In this document: positions 27,903-37,011 of the stretch, piece by piece
Numbering within the stretch: position 1 is the first letter of the stretch
Layout: every line of letters begins with the position of its first letter
NCBI RefSeq assembly: GCF_900105475.1
Contig: NZ_LT629777.1
Location: 4,836,001 to 4,900,000 of the forward strand
Length of the DNA stretch: 64,000 bases
Reading direction: 5' to 3'
Source: Pseudomonas asplenii
GTDB taxonomy: Bacteria; Pseudomonadota; Gammaproteobacteria; Pseudomonadales; Pseudomonadaceae
Made by a program: the position numbers and the translations under genes
Notes under the pieces: model-generated
Told to the model about the DNA's origin: nothing
Database searches by the model: none
Seen by the model: the letters and a program-made list of their open reading frames with translations, nothing else

Positions 27903-28631
27903 ATGTTCAAACCCCTGGCCCTGGCCTTGCTGCTGTCCTGCTCGTTGGCCCAGGCCGCCGAGCCTGCCGAGTTGCTTGCGGACATGCCGCTGACCTACCT
28001 CGAACAGGCGAGCCCCGATACCCACGATAAGCCGCTGGTGATCTTTCTCCACGGCTATGGCAGTAACGAGGACGACCTGTTCGGCATTCGCGAGAGCCTG
28101 CCGGCCGACTACACCGTGCTCTCGGTGCGCGGCCGGCTGGAACTGGCGTCGGGAGGCTACCAGTGGTTCCACCGGCGTACCGATTCGGCGCAGTACGATG
28201 GCAACCGCGAAGACCTCAGCCAGAGCGCCGAAGCGGTGACCGATTTCATCCAGCGGGCCACCGAGAAGTACCACACCCAGCCAGACAAGGTGTTCCTGAT
28301 CGGTTTCAGCCAGGGCGCGATGATGACCTACGAGGTAGCCTTGCGGCACCCCGAAGTGCTGCGCGGTATTGCCGCGTTGAGCGGGCGACTGCTGCCAGTG
28401 GTTCGCACGCAGGTGCTGGCACCGTCGAGCTACCGGGGGTTGAGCGTCTTCATCGGGCATGGCACCGCCGACCCACAGGTGCCTTATGCCGGCGCGACAG
28501 AGGCGCTGAGTTACTTGCAGACGCTCTCCATCGAGCCCGGTTTTCATTCCTATCCCGGTGTCGTGCACACCATCAGCGGTAACGAGGTCACCGACCTGGC
28601 GAACTGGATCGCCGTCTCGCTCAAGCCCTGA
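27903..28631 (+). CDS. Secreted serine esterase (phospholipase/carboxylesterase family)
   Basis: This 242-residue alpha/beta hydrolase has a signal peptide (MFKPLALALLLSCSLAQAAE). The nucleophile elbow is GFSQGAMM (Ser in GFSQG). The oxyanion region is VIFLHGYGSNEDDL. The Asp and His appear to be in GHGTADPQVPY and PGVVHTIS. This is the PF02230 layout of small carboxylesterases, here exported to the periplasm. Length and motifs are complete. The natural ester substrate is unknown. Confidence 0.88.
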   Translation: MFKPLALALLLSCSLAQAAEPAELLADMPLTYLEQASPDTHDKPLVIFLHGYGSNEDDLFGIRESLPADYTVLSVRGRLELASGGYQWFHRRTDSAQYDGNREDLSQSAEAVTDFIQRATEKYHTQPDKVFLIGFSQGAMMTYEVALRHPEVLRGIAALSGRLLPVVRTQVLAPSSYRGLSVFIGHGTADPQVPYAGATEALSYLQTLSIEPGFHSYPGVVHTISGNEVTDLANWIAVSLKP

Positions 28632-28776
28632 AGCAACGGACGCTCTTGCGGCCAAGCTCGCCGCGCGCTCCACAAGCGCTTGTCTTTCGAGGCACTTGCG
28701 CACGCGGCAGGGGTCAGATATCGCAATGGCCGGATAAATCCCGGCCCTCGTGTCCTCAGACCCCTCGGGAGAAACG

Positions 28777-30261
28777 ATGAGCCAGGATTTCCTCGCCACC
28801 GAAACCAACCGCCGCCAACTGCAGCAGATCATCTCCGGGCTGTCCGACGGCGTGATTCTGATCGAGATCGACCAGAGCATTCTCTGGGCCAACGAGGCCG
28901 CCCTGGCCATGCATGGGGTCAGTGAGGTCGGCGAACTGGGAGCGAATGCGGCGCAGTACCGCAAACGGTTTGCCCTGCGTTATCGCAATCACCACGCCCT
29001 GACCGCTGACAGCTACCCGATCGCCCGGGTTGCCAAGGGCGAGACCTTCAGCGACCTGATCGTCGAGGTCACGCCCCAGGCCGAGCCGGAGCGCACCTGG
29101 GTCCACAACATCCGCAGCATGATTCTGACCGACCGCGCCGGCGAGCCGGAATCGCTGGTGCTGATCATCAGCGACGCCACCGAACTGGCCGTTGCCGAGC
29201 AACGCTTTGAAAAGGCCTTCGGCGCCAACCCGGCACCGGCGGTAATCTGCCGGCTCAGTGACCTGCGCTACATCAAGGTCAACCAGGGCTTCCTGGAAAT
29301 GACCGGCTACCGCCGCGAGGAGGTGATCGGCCGCTCGGTCTACGAGCTGGATGTGCTGGAAGAGGCCGAGCGCCGCGAGCTGGCAATCCAGCGCCTGGGG
29401 GAGGGCGCGACCATTCCGCAGATGCAGGCTGAACTGAAGTTGGCACACGGTGGCAGCAAACTGGTGATCGTGGCCGGCCAGCCGCTGGACATCAATGAAC
29501 AGGATTGCATGCTGTTCACCTTCATGGACCTGGAGCCGCGTCGGCGGATCGAGACCGCGCTGCGCCAGAGTGAGGAGCGTTTCGCCAAGGCCTTTCGCCT
29601 GGCTCCGGCGCCGACCTTGCTCTGCGTCGCCGCCGACCGGCAACTGCTCGATATCAACGAAGCGTTTCTCGACAGCACCGGCTACTCGGCTCAGGAACTG
29701 CTGGGGCAGCGGGTCGAGGCGATCGGTGTCTTCGAAGACGATAAACTCTGCGAACGGATCTTCAGCGTGTTGGCAACGAACGGTCGCCTGAGCAACCTGG
29801 ACCTGAGAATCCGCCGCAAGGACGGCGAACTGATCGATTGTGCGTTGTCCGCCGACAGTGTGCAGATCCAGGGCGAGCCGTGTTACCTGCTGGTGCTGAT
29901 GAACATCACCGAGCGCAAGCGTTCCGAAATGGAGTTGGTCGCGGCGATCGAGGCGGCGATGCAGGATACCTCCTGGTTCAGCCAGAAACTGATCGAGAAG
30001 CTGGCAACGGTGAAGAACGTCAGTGTGCAGAAACTGCCCGGTCTGTCCTACGCCGACCTGACGCCGCGCGAGCGTGACGTGCTGGAGCTGATCTGCGAAG
30101 GCCTGGCCGACAAGGAAATCGCCGCGCGGCTGAAGCTGGCGCCCAATACCGTGCGCAATCATGTCGCAACGGTCTATTCCAAGCTTGCCGTACACAGCCG
30201 TAGCGAAGCGATTGTCTGGGCCCGTGAACGGGGTCTGTTCAGTGGCCGGAGCAAGGACTGA
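28777..30261 (+). CDS. PAS-PAS-PAS LuxR-type transcriptional regulator
   Basis: This 494-residue protein has three PAS-like modules: about residues 15-140, 145-265 and 270-390. Recognisable segments are GLSDGVILIEIDQSILWANEAAL, YIKVNQGFLEMTGYRREEVIG and LLDINEAFLDSTGYSAQELLG. A C-terminal LuxR helix-turn-helix follows (LTPRERDVLELICEGLADKEIA ... NTVRNHV). No kinase or receiver domain is present, so the PAS modules sense a signal and control DNA binding within one polypeptide. The ATG at 28777 has GGGAGA upstream and is preferred over 28750. Its targets are unknown. Confidence 0.87.
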   Translation: MSQDFLATETNRRQLQQIISGLSDGVILIEIDQSILWANEAALAMHGVSEVGELGANAAQYRKRFALRYRNHHALTADSYPIARVAKGETFSDLIVEVTPQAEPERTWVHNIRSMILTDRAGEPESLVLIISDATELAVAEQRFEKAFGANPAPAVICRLSDLRYIKVNQGFLEMTGYRREEVIGRSVYELDVLEEAERRELAIQRLGEGATIPQMQAELKLAHGGSKLVIVAGQPLDINEQDCMLFTFMDLEPRRRIETALRQSEERFAKAFRLAPAPTLLCVAADRQLLDINEAFLDSTGYSAQELLGQRVEAIGVFEDDKLCERIFSVLATNGRLSNLDLRIRRKDGELIDCALSADSVQIQGEPCYLLVLMNITERKRSEMELVAAIEAAMQDTSWFSQKLIEKLATVKNVSVQKLPGLSYADLTPRERDVLELICEGLADKEIAARLKLAPNTVRNHVATVYSKLAVHSRSEAIVWARERGLFSGRSKD

Positions 30262-30401
30262 TAGTGCAAATGCACCAGTGCCACTAATTCATATTCGGGT
30301 TTATTCGACGGCCTTGTCGTTTCAGGATGGAGATATGGCGAGCGAACCTTGTGTCCGGCTCGCCGCCCATCAGGTCAAGGACATTGCCGGTGTTTTATTT
30401 A

Positions 30402-30632
30402 ATGGATATACGAGCACTCCTCGAACAGGGCTTTGCGCCGCTGGCGTGCGAGTGCGTGCTGGGCGATGCTTCGCTGAGCGTCAGGGTCTACGACCGGGAA
30501 ACCGGGCGGGTCGACCTGATGGTCGCGGGCATTGCCCTGAGTCGCCTGCGCAAGCGGGAAGATGCGTTGCGCCTGCTCGAGGAACTGCGCGAAGAACTGG
30601 CGGGCAACGCGCTGCAGCGCCAGGGGACATAG
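30402..30632 (+). CDS. DUF1652 family protein
   Basis: This small protein of 76 residues shows the Pseudomonas DUF1652 pattern: a short N-terminal helix (IRALLEQGFAPLACEC), then LSVRVYDRETGRVDLMVAGI and a final LLEELREELAG. The in-frame ATG at 30327 would add 25 residues not seen in the family, although the ribosome site at 30402 is weak. Function is unknown; the family is nearly confined to pseudomonads, which supports the taxonomic assignment. Confidence 0.75.
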   Translation: MDIRALLEQGFAPLACECVLGDASLSVRVYDRETGRVDLMVAGIALSRLRKREDALRLLEELREELAGNALQRQGT

Positions 30633-30752
30633 CCTCCCAGGCTTTCCTGAACCCAACCTGACTCGACCCTTGCCTGGCATTTGCAGACCCGCGCCAACCC
30701 GACATACTGACCGCCAGGCGTATTTGACGCGGTCGACAATACAGGGTTTCGA

Positions 30753-32060
30753 ATGGCTTTGGCGCAACAGGAAGCACAGGAACAGCTAACCCACCCGCAA
30801 ACCCACTCACGGACACGCCAATGGCTGACGCTCGGCGCTGTGGTCCTGCTCACCGGGATGGGGGCGGGACTCGGTGGCATGCTGCTGGCGATGCTGTTGC
30901 ATGGCATCCAGCACCTGGCCTATGGCTACGGCCAGGACAGCCTGACCCTTCACGACAGCTTCCTGATCGGCGTCAGCAGTGCCTCGCCCGAGCGCCGAGT
31001 GCTGGTGCTGACGTTGTGCGGACTGGTGGCCGGCCTGGGCTGGTGGCTGCTCTATCGCTTTGGCCGCCCTCTGGTGAGCATCAAGAAAGCGGTGATGCCA
31101 GGCGCAGCCGACATGCCGGCGAAAAGCACACTGGTCCATGCCTTGCTGCAAATCGTCACGGTCGCGCTGGGTTCTCCGCTGGGCCGAGAGGTCGCGCCGC
31201 GGGAAGTCGGTGCACTGGTCGGCGCATGGTTATCGCGCAAGGCCGGGCTGCCCGACGCGACTCATCGGCTGATAATCGCCTGTGGCGCCGGCGCCGGTTT
31301 GGCGGCGGTGTACAACGTGCCGCTGGGTGGTGCGATCTTTGTACTGGAGGTGCTGGTCGGCAGTTTCAGTTGGCCGGTGGCGATCATGGCGCTGGCGACC
31401 TCGGCGATTGGCGCTTGTGTGGCCTGGATTGGCCTCGGTGCAGAAATGCAGTACGTAGTCCCGGCGATGCCCCTGAGCACCGGCCTGCTGACCTGGGCGC
31501 TGCTCGCCGGGCCGCTGTTCGGCCTGGCCGCCTACGGGTTCGTACGCCTGACCAGCCGAGCCCGGGCCACGGCCGCCCGGGGCTGGCAACTGCCCGTGCT
31601 GTCATTGCTCAACTTCATCCTGATCGGCTGCATCGCCGTCTATCTGCCGCAGGTGCTCGGTAATGGCAAGGGCCCGGCACAATTGGGCTTTGACAGTGAA
31701 CTGGGCATCGGCCTGGCGGCGTTGCTGCTGGTGGTCAAGGTCCTGGTGACCAGCAGCAGCCTGCGCGCGGGCGCCGAAGGTGGCCTGCTGACGCCGGGAC
31801 TGGCGATCGGTGCACTCATGGCGATCATCCTGGGCGGCGCGTGGAGCCTGGCCTGGCCGGGAGTCCCACTGGGCGCGTTCGCGATCGTCGGCGCGGCCGC
31901 ATTCCTCGGTGCATCGATGAATATGCCGCTCACCGCGATAGTACTGGTGGCCGAGTTCACCCGCATCGAGCATGACTTCCTGGTGCCGATCATCCTGGCC
32001 GTGGTCGGCTCGGTCTGTGTGAGCCGGCTGTGCGAGGCACGGGCTGCGGTCAAGCGCTGA
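30753..32060 (+). CDS. ClC-family chloride channel/transporter
   Basis: This 435-residue integral membrane protein has about ten hydrophobic helices. ClC signature segments are GSPLGREVAPRE (the gating-glutamate loop, usually GREGP, here with an inserted V), AAVYNVPLGGAIFVLEVL, and the late ASMNMPLTAIVLVAEFT. Members either conduct chloride or exchange it for protons. There is no C-terminal CBS domain. The N-terminal 27 residues are hydrophilic. The altered GREVAP loop places it in a divergent clade whose ion selectivity cannot be read from sequence. Confidence 0.88.
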   Translation: MALAQQEAQEQLTHPQTHSRTRQWLTLGAVVLLTGMGAGLGGMLLAMLLHGIQHLAYGYGQDSLTLHDSFLIGVSSASPERRVLVLTLCGLVAGLGWWLLYRFGRPLVSIKKAVMPGAADMPAKSTLVHALLQIVTVALGSPLGREVAPREVGALVGAWLSRKAGLPDATHRLIIACGAGAGLAAVYNVPLGGAIFVLEVLVGSFSWPVAIMALATSAIGACVAWIGLGAEMQYVVPAMPLSTGLLTWALLAGPLFGLAAYGFVRLTSRARATAARGWQLPVLSLLNFILIGCIAVYLPQVLGNGKGPAQLGFDSELGIGLAALLLVVKVLVTSSSLRAGAEGGLLTPGLAIGALMAIILGGAWSLAWPGVPLGAFAIVGAAAFLGASMNMPLTAIVLVAEFTRIEHDFLVPIILAVVGSVCVSRLCEARAAVKR

Positions 32061-32172
32061 CTATCAGTGCCGGTAATAGTGACCATCGAGCATCGCAAGT
32101 TCCGTTTGCGCGGGAAAACCGGAGAATTGCACGCATTCCAACGAACCGTGTCTTTTCTTGCAGGATTCGCCC

Positions 32173-32514
32173 ATGCGCCGCTTACTTGTCCCTGTCCTGG
32201 CTTTCGCCGGGTTGTTGCTCCAAGGCTGTGCCTCAGCCCCGAACGATCCGACCCTGACCCTGCAGACCAGCAAGACGCCCGAGCAGTACACCGAGTGCGT
32301 GGTGCCGAAATTGCAGAAAAACGCCATCACCCCGACCGTGTCGCAAACCCAGCGGCATTACAAGATCGTGGTGGCCAGCAGGTTCGCCGCGAACAACGTC
32401 CTGGAAGCCTACAAGGCGCCAATGGGCGGGAAGATCTTCCTGTACGAGCGTCAACCACTGGCGTCGACCTTCAAGTCCTCGACGTTCAAGCAGGCCGCCA
32501 CGGAATGCCTGTAA
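32173..32514 (+). CDS. Small lipoprotein of unknown function
   Basis: This 113-residue protein starts MRRLLVPVLAFAGLLLQGC, a lipoprotein signal with lipobox LQGC. A short soluble domain follows with two further cysteines (YTECVVPKL and the C-terminal ATECL) that could form a disulfide. An AGGA site lies upstream of 32173; an ATG at 32158 is also in frame. It is likely anchored in the outer membrane. No family is recognised with confidence. Confidence 0.75.
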   Translation: MRRLLVPVLAFAGLLLQGCASAPNDPTLTLQTSKTPEQYTECVVPKLQKNAITPTVSQTQRHYKIVVASRFAANNVLEAYKAPMGGKIFLYERQPLASTFKSSTFKQAATECL

Positions 32515-32562
32515 CGAGTGGAGTAGGGAAGGGCCAACGTAACGCGTATCGGCCGGGGATCA

Positions 32563-33321
32563 TTACGGAATATAGCGAGCCCGCAGCCGCTCCAGGGTGC
32601 CGTCGTGGCGCAAGGTTTCCATGGCATCACGCAAGCCTTTGACCAGTTCCGGGGAACACTGTTTGGAACAGGCCAGATAAAGATCCGCAGTGCTCATGAC
32701 CGGACTCATGAACAGCTTGCGCTCGGACACCTTCGGCCAGATGTAACGACTCTCCGGCACGCCATTGAACCAGGCATCGATACGGCCCATGAGCAACATC
32801 TGCGCCGGATTATCGCCGATTGTCAACGGATAGATCTGTTTTTCGTCGAAGCCTTGGGCCCGCAGAATCTCTTCCTGTGCGCTGCCCAGGCCGACGCCAA
32901 TCAACCCGTAGGACTGCCGGGCTTGTGCAAAACTGGTCACCGGCGCATCAAGAGTGAAAAATGCCCGCTGCATGCTCATGATCGGCGCGATCCAGGTGAA
33001 ACGGTCTTCGCGTTCCGGGGTACGCGTCAGCGGTGCGATCAACAAGTCCTGTTTTTCACTGACATGCCGCTGCGCCCGGGCCCAGGGCAGTACCTCTATT
33101 TGGGCGGTGTAACCCGCCTTGACGATCGCCTGCATGACCATATCGCCGGCGATCCCATGCCCGAGGGCGTCATCGACGAAGGTCAGCGGCGGCGCATCCA
33201 GGATGAACAGATCGAGGGGCGAGGGTGTAGCATGCACAGGCGGTGTCACCAGCAGCGCGAACGACAAATACAGCCCCAGTACTCCAGGACGGCGAGTCGA
33301 TAGACGCGGCTTCGGTTTCAT
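32563..33321 (-). CDS. Periplasmic solute-binding protein (family 3)
   Basis: This protein has about 252 residues and a signal peptide (KPKPRLSTRRPGVLGLYLSF...VHA). The body is a family-3 extracellular solute-binding domain: PLTFVDDALGHGIAGDMVMQAI, EVLPWARAQRHVSEKQDLLIAP, and a late LYLACSKQCSPELVKGLRDAM. Such proteins bind amino acids or similar ligands, but no ABC permease gene is adjacent, so it may serve a distant transporter or a sensor. The start may be 33321 or 33351; the former gives a normal signal peptide. It is convergent with the lipoprotein gene. Confidence 0.82.
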   Translation of the reverse strand: MKPKPRLSTRRPGVLGLYLSFALLVTPPVHATPSPLDLFILDAPPLTFVDDALGHGIAGDMVMQAIVKAGYTAQIEVLPWARAQRHVSEKQDLLIAPLTRTPEREDRFTWIAPIMSMQRAFFTLDAPVTSFAQARQSYGLIGVGLGSAQEEILRAQGFDEKQIYPLTIGDNPAQMLLMGRIDAWFNGVPESRYIWPKVSERKLFMSPVMSTADLYLACSKQCSPELVKGLRDAMETLRHDGTLERLRARYIP

Positions 33322-33518
33322 GGCAGGTATCTCAAGCACGGCGGACATCATTGGCAGTTGCCTTGCTGATAACAGATGGCTTCAGCGTAGCATCTGAGCC
33401 CTGAGGCCGGGCTTCGTTCATTAAAGGTACAGATGGCACAATTGGCGTGTGTCCTTGTTCTACAGTAGAAAGCCCCCATCTAGATTGATATACGTGTAAA
33501 CACAGGAAAGGTTAGTTG

Positions 33519-34262
33519 ATGGCCAGCAATATCCAGTTCGAGGGGGACTTCACTCCGAGCATCAAAACGTGGATCGAGGAAGAGTTTGAGCGGGCCTTCG
33601 CGCTCTGTATCAAACAGTTTTCGGGATGCGCTATCGAATGGCAGATACCGAAAACGGTCGTCAAGGAAGGCTATGGGGGGGAAGCGCGGCTAGATCAACT
33701 GGAGCTTTGCCTATCGCCAACGCTGGACCTGAACGCCCAAGATGAAGAGAAATCTTATCAGGTCAAGGCAGCAAAACGCCTGATCCATCACGAACTGGTG
33801 CATATCTTCCAGCATCAGGTACTTCGCAAGAACCACATTTATGCGTTACCAACCTGGTTTTCTGAGGGTATGGCCGTTGCGTTTTCCGGGCAGACATTAT
33901 CCTGGGATGCGGGCCAGCTCCAGAAAGACCTTGATGCAATGGGCCAGATTCCACGCGCGGAGCAGTATCTGATCATGACCGGTTACAAACCCTTTGACAT
34001 GAATCGACCACCGTTCAACGCACTTTATGAAATATGGGGAGGGCTTTTTGCCTATTCAGTAGCGCAGGCACCCAAGTTGCATCCTGACTACCAAAGGAAT
34101 AATGGACCGCATCTTGTGGGCGACGAGTACCGCCGGGCTGTTGCGATCGTTCGTGACACTCCTGAGCATGGGTTCGATAAAGCTTTAACTCTGCATACCC
34201 TGCAACCGATTTTGACGCAGGCTAATTTACGCAAGGAATTGGTATCGTTTATCACGGCGTGA
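33519..34262 (+). CDS. Putative zinc metallopeptidase (gluzincin-like)
   Basis: The 247-residue protein contains HELVHIFQHQ (His91-Glu92 and His95) and, 21 residues on, WFSEGMAVAF with Glu116. This HExxH plus downstream Glu pattern is that of MA-clan gluzincins and the peptidase MA-like family. No signal peptide is seen, so it is cytoplasmic or exported by another route. The ATG at 33519 has AGGAAAGG upstream. The short palindrome GTGTAAACAC (about 33495-33504) lies in the leader. Substrate unknown. It stands at the start of the accessory part of the window. Confidence 0.72.
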   Translation: MASNIQFEGDFTPSIKTWIEEEFERAFALCIKQFSGCAIEWQIPKTVVKEGYGGEARLDQLELCLSPTLDLNAQDEEKSYQVKAAKRLIHHELVHIFQHQVLRKNHIYALPTWFSEGMAVAFSGQTLSWDAGQLQKDLDAMGQIPRAEQYLIMTGYKPFDMNRPPFNALYEIWGGLFAYSVAQAPKLHPDYQRNNGPHLVGDEYRRAVAIVRDTPEHGFDKALTLHTLQPILTQANLRKELVSFITA

Positions 34263-34327
34263 TGAGTTATTTCATAGGACGCCTATCTGGCATGAGCAGT
34301 TGACGATCGACTCAAACGTTGGGCACG

Positions 34328-34612
34328 TCAAAGGCCTTTCATGCATTTTCTGACGTCATCGTTGATCACATTGCCAGGCTTGATGCAGTCCTTGAGTGAC
34401 TTTTCGTCTGGCAGGCTATCGAACTCGGCACGTGCACGATCACGGCATTGTTTGTTCATGGCTTTGCCAAATGCCGAGTGTTCACCTTTGTAGGTTGCGC
34501 AGAGCATCGAGTCAGCAGTTTTCTGAACTTGAGCGACAACAGGCTGCGTGATGGATTGCGCGGATCCTGGGCAGCAGGCGAACAGCATAAGCGTAGCGAG
34601 TATCCATTTCAT
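34328..34612 (-). CDS. Small secreted protein, cysteine-containing
   Basis: This 94-residue protein has a signal peptide MKWILATLMLFACCPGSAQS. The mature part is mostly helical with four cysteines (SMLCATYK, NKQCRDRA, LKDCIKPG and RKCMKGL), suggesting two disulfides. Function is unknown and no family is recognised. It is convergent with the metallopeptidase gene and ends 65 bases from it. Confidence 0.65.
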   Translation of the reverse strand: MKWILATLMLFACCPGSAQSITQPVVAQVQKTADSMLCATYKGEHSAFGKAMNKQCRDRARAEFDSLPDEKSLKDCIKPGNVINDDVRKCMKGL

Positions 34613-35387
34613 GAAGCGTCCTTGGTTGCGAGGTTATGCGATTGGAGGGAGTGTCCCGGAGAGGAAGCCACGTTGTCCAGAGGTCGGAATGGGGTCTTGG
34701 ATTCTGCAAGGCTCCCGCCTGATCGGAGCATATAACACTACGCATAATGTATATTATGTTAAATTATGTGCTATGTCAGAAATGTTCATGTCACCAGCCC
34801 CCGAAAACCAGACTTTGCTTGAATTGACCATACACCCATCGAATCAACCCGTTACGTTCCATCTCTCCAGTACCTCCTCAGCTTCACCGGCCCCACCACC
34901 CCTGAACGCCCGGTTTGAAAACCATAATCCAGCAGCTAGAGATCCCATCCGAAATTCTATCCTCTAGTTCAGTCAACGCTCTCGATCTACGGTTGAAACT
35001 GAAGCTTCACTGAACTGCGCCGACGATTGGCAGAGTTTAGTCTTCTACTGTCATACCGGTGGTTTGCTCGACAATCGGCACCTGCACTCAAGTCAGCCCC
35101 AAGCCTAACCACAATTGATCCCTGTGCCTCAGCGGCCTAAATGTGATTCCGCATTCGCCAGCATCCCTCGGCGTCTACAATTTACATCCATGCGCAGGCA
35201 CTCCACGGCCGAGTGCTGGCGTCCCTGCAGCTTAGGCTAGGCTGCCAGATTAGATCGCTTGCAGGCAGCCGCAGCCGGTGACCCGACCACGTTGCGTGCC
35301 TAGTGGCCGCAGCGTGTTTACGGCCACCGCCACGATTAGGGCTGTCCTTCAACAGACGCTCAACCGACGGATGAGGAGCTTTGCGCC
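34613..35387. other. 775-base region without a clear gene
   Basis: An inverted repeat CATAAT-GTAT-ATTATG at 34743-34758 sits in an AT-rich stretch and looks like a promoter or operator. It is followed by a 64-codon open frame (34773-34967, starting MSEMFMSPAPENQTLLELT). That frame has no ribosome site and no known domain, and I do not call it a gene. The rest (34970-35387) has many stops in all frames and may be the edge of the island or decayed sequence. Confidence 0.4.
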
Positions 35388-36782
35388 ATGATGAAGTCAG
35401 CGCGGACATCGATTAAGAACCCAGCGCGCAAACCACGTCCTAAGCCTGCGTCGAGCCAGCCGTGCGAATCGCCAGAGCCAGCCGACCCCACGGATTCCTT
35501 CGTGCCGTATCCGTTGTTTCCGCCCATTGTGCTCCTAACCGACCACCAAGGCCTGGAGCGTCCAATCAATAACGACGTCCGCGTACGGCTCGGTACCCTA
35601 GACCCCGCACTGGAAGCATTCCAAGCCTGGCGCCTCGGCATCGACTTTCTGGCCAAGCAGTGCCAACGGCCGGAATTCACCCCCAGGCACTACAAGATCA
35701 TGTGTCCAGTGCTCGAAACGATGATGCATTGGAGCTGGTCTGTTCGGCACAAGCCGATACAAGAATGGCGAGAAACGGATGCTAGGGAGTTCATGCACTT
35801 CGTCATGCGCCTACCTATGTCATGGATTTCGAGGACTGGCGGAACGCGTTACCTGCTGAAGACCAAGACGGAATTCGCTGTTAAGCCAATTAATGGCAAT
35901 TGGCGTCCGATAGTCAGAAAGCAGCTGGCGGACAATTCCGCGTCGACTTTCGCACTCGGAACTGACCAGCACCGCAGTATCTTCCTGCACGGTGGGAGGG
36001 ATTTTTTCGACTACCTATGCGCCCTGCGAATTACAACTCTAATTAATCCGTTCGGTGCCCTAAAGCCTAGAGATTTCGAGGTTCGCCAAGGGATAGCCCG
36101 GCCGACTTTCACACCGGCACAACTGGCTGATCTGATGTCTACAGCCACGTCATTGGCCCAGAACGATAATCAGTGGCAGCCATGGCTCCTCGTCGCGGCC
36201 GTGGCCATCTACTCTGACGTTCCACTGCGTGCGCTGGGGTCAACATCGGCCCTTAAATTGCGGTTTTCAAGCTTCAAAGCCGACGAGGCCGGCTCCCCAA
36301 AGGCAAGCACAGGGCAAACCTCACCGGTCTGGTTTGAGAGTCCTCACTACCCTCGCCTGCGCTATCCGCTGGCTTCTGAGTTCGCTGCCTATTTCCGCCG
36401 ATATGCCAAGTTCAGGCACAGCCAGAATTCGGATCTTTCCCCGCAAAGCCTGCTTCTGCCTTTGATAGATGGTAGTGGTGGTTACGCGAGTCCTACCATG
36501 TTCGAGCTATTCAGCAGATTCACGACCGCCATTTTGATGCGTCTGCAGCAAAGTCCGCTCGCGGAGAACGCCGATTGGCGTGGTTGCGCGCGGTTTCAGC
36601 CCGGTGCATCAATCACGTTCCTCGAGCTGAGGAAGTCGGCGAAGGCGGCTGGATGGGTGCCGAGCGCAGTGCGTATTGATGAGCTACATCAAGATGAATC
36701 TATTTGGCCAGATATTGGAATCCGAAAGCATCTGCCGGCGTCTCAGTGGCTACGCAAGCATGCAAGTGGGCCGTCGCTCTGA
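35388..36782 (+). CDS. Tyrosine-recombinase-like protein lacking catalytic residues
   Basis: This 464-residue protein starts with GAGGAG nine bases upstream. Residues about 65-140 (LEAFQAWRLGIDFLAKQC ... WRETDAREFMHFVMRLP) resemble the SAM-like core-binding domain of tyrosine recombinases. A segment around 270-300 (LVAAVAIYSDVPLRALGSTSALKL) sits where box I would be, but I see no RxxE arginine, no HxxR and no final tyrosine. It may be a regulatory partner of an active recombinase or an inactivated paralogue; RIT-type elements combine several recombinases. The assignment is tentative. Confidence 0.5.
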   Translation: MMKSARTSIKNPARKPRPKPASSQPCESPEPADPTDSFVPYPLFPPIVLLTDHQGLERPINNDVRVRLGTLDPALEAFQAWRLGIDFLAKQCQRPEFTPRHYKIMCPVLETMMHWSWSVRHKPIQEWRETDAREFMHFVMRLPMSWISRTGGTRYLLKTKTEFAVKPINGNWRPIVRKQLADNSASTFALGTDQHRSIFLHGGRDFFDYLCALRITTLINPFGALKPRDFEVRQGIARPTFTPAQLADLMSTATSLAQNDNQWQPWLLVAAVAIYSDVPLRALGSTSALKLRFSSFKADEAGSPKASTGQTSPVWFESPHYPRLRYPLASEFAAYFRRYAKFRHSQNSDLSPQSLLLPLIDGSGGYASPTMFELFSRFTTAILMRLQQSPLAENADWRGCARFQPGASITFLELRKSAKAAGWVPSAVRIDELHQDESIWPDIGIRKHLPASQWLRKHASGPSL

Positions 36783-37011
36783 CGGCGATCATGCACCACC
36801 GGTGACATCACACCCAGGAACACCTAGCTGGGCACGGCCTGCGGCACGGCTGTCGTGAACCAAGCCCCGACTGAATCGGGGTCTTGGCCCTGCGGGCTTC
36901 CATCCTCGTGCCTACGGCCAAAGGCCTGCGCGCTCCGCTTGCAACTGCCCTCCCCGGCATTAATGGCAGCGTCGAGCATCGCGTTTCGTTGACGGCAACC
37001 GGATTAATAGC

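Noticed and set aside
34548..34967. Open frame reaching into the region before the recombinase-like gene
   Set aside because: Its start overlaps the secreted-protein gene on the other strand, and the 34773 sub-frame has no ribosome site; low-complexity S/P-rich sequence.
36860..36900. CCCCGA...TCGGGG stem after the recombinase-like gene
   Set aside because: Lacks a T-run and symmetry beyond six bases; too weak to call a terminator or REP element.
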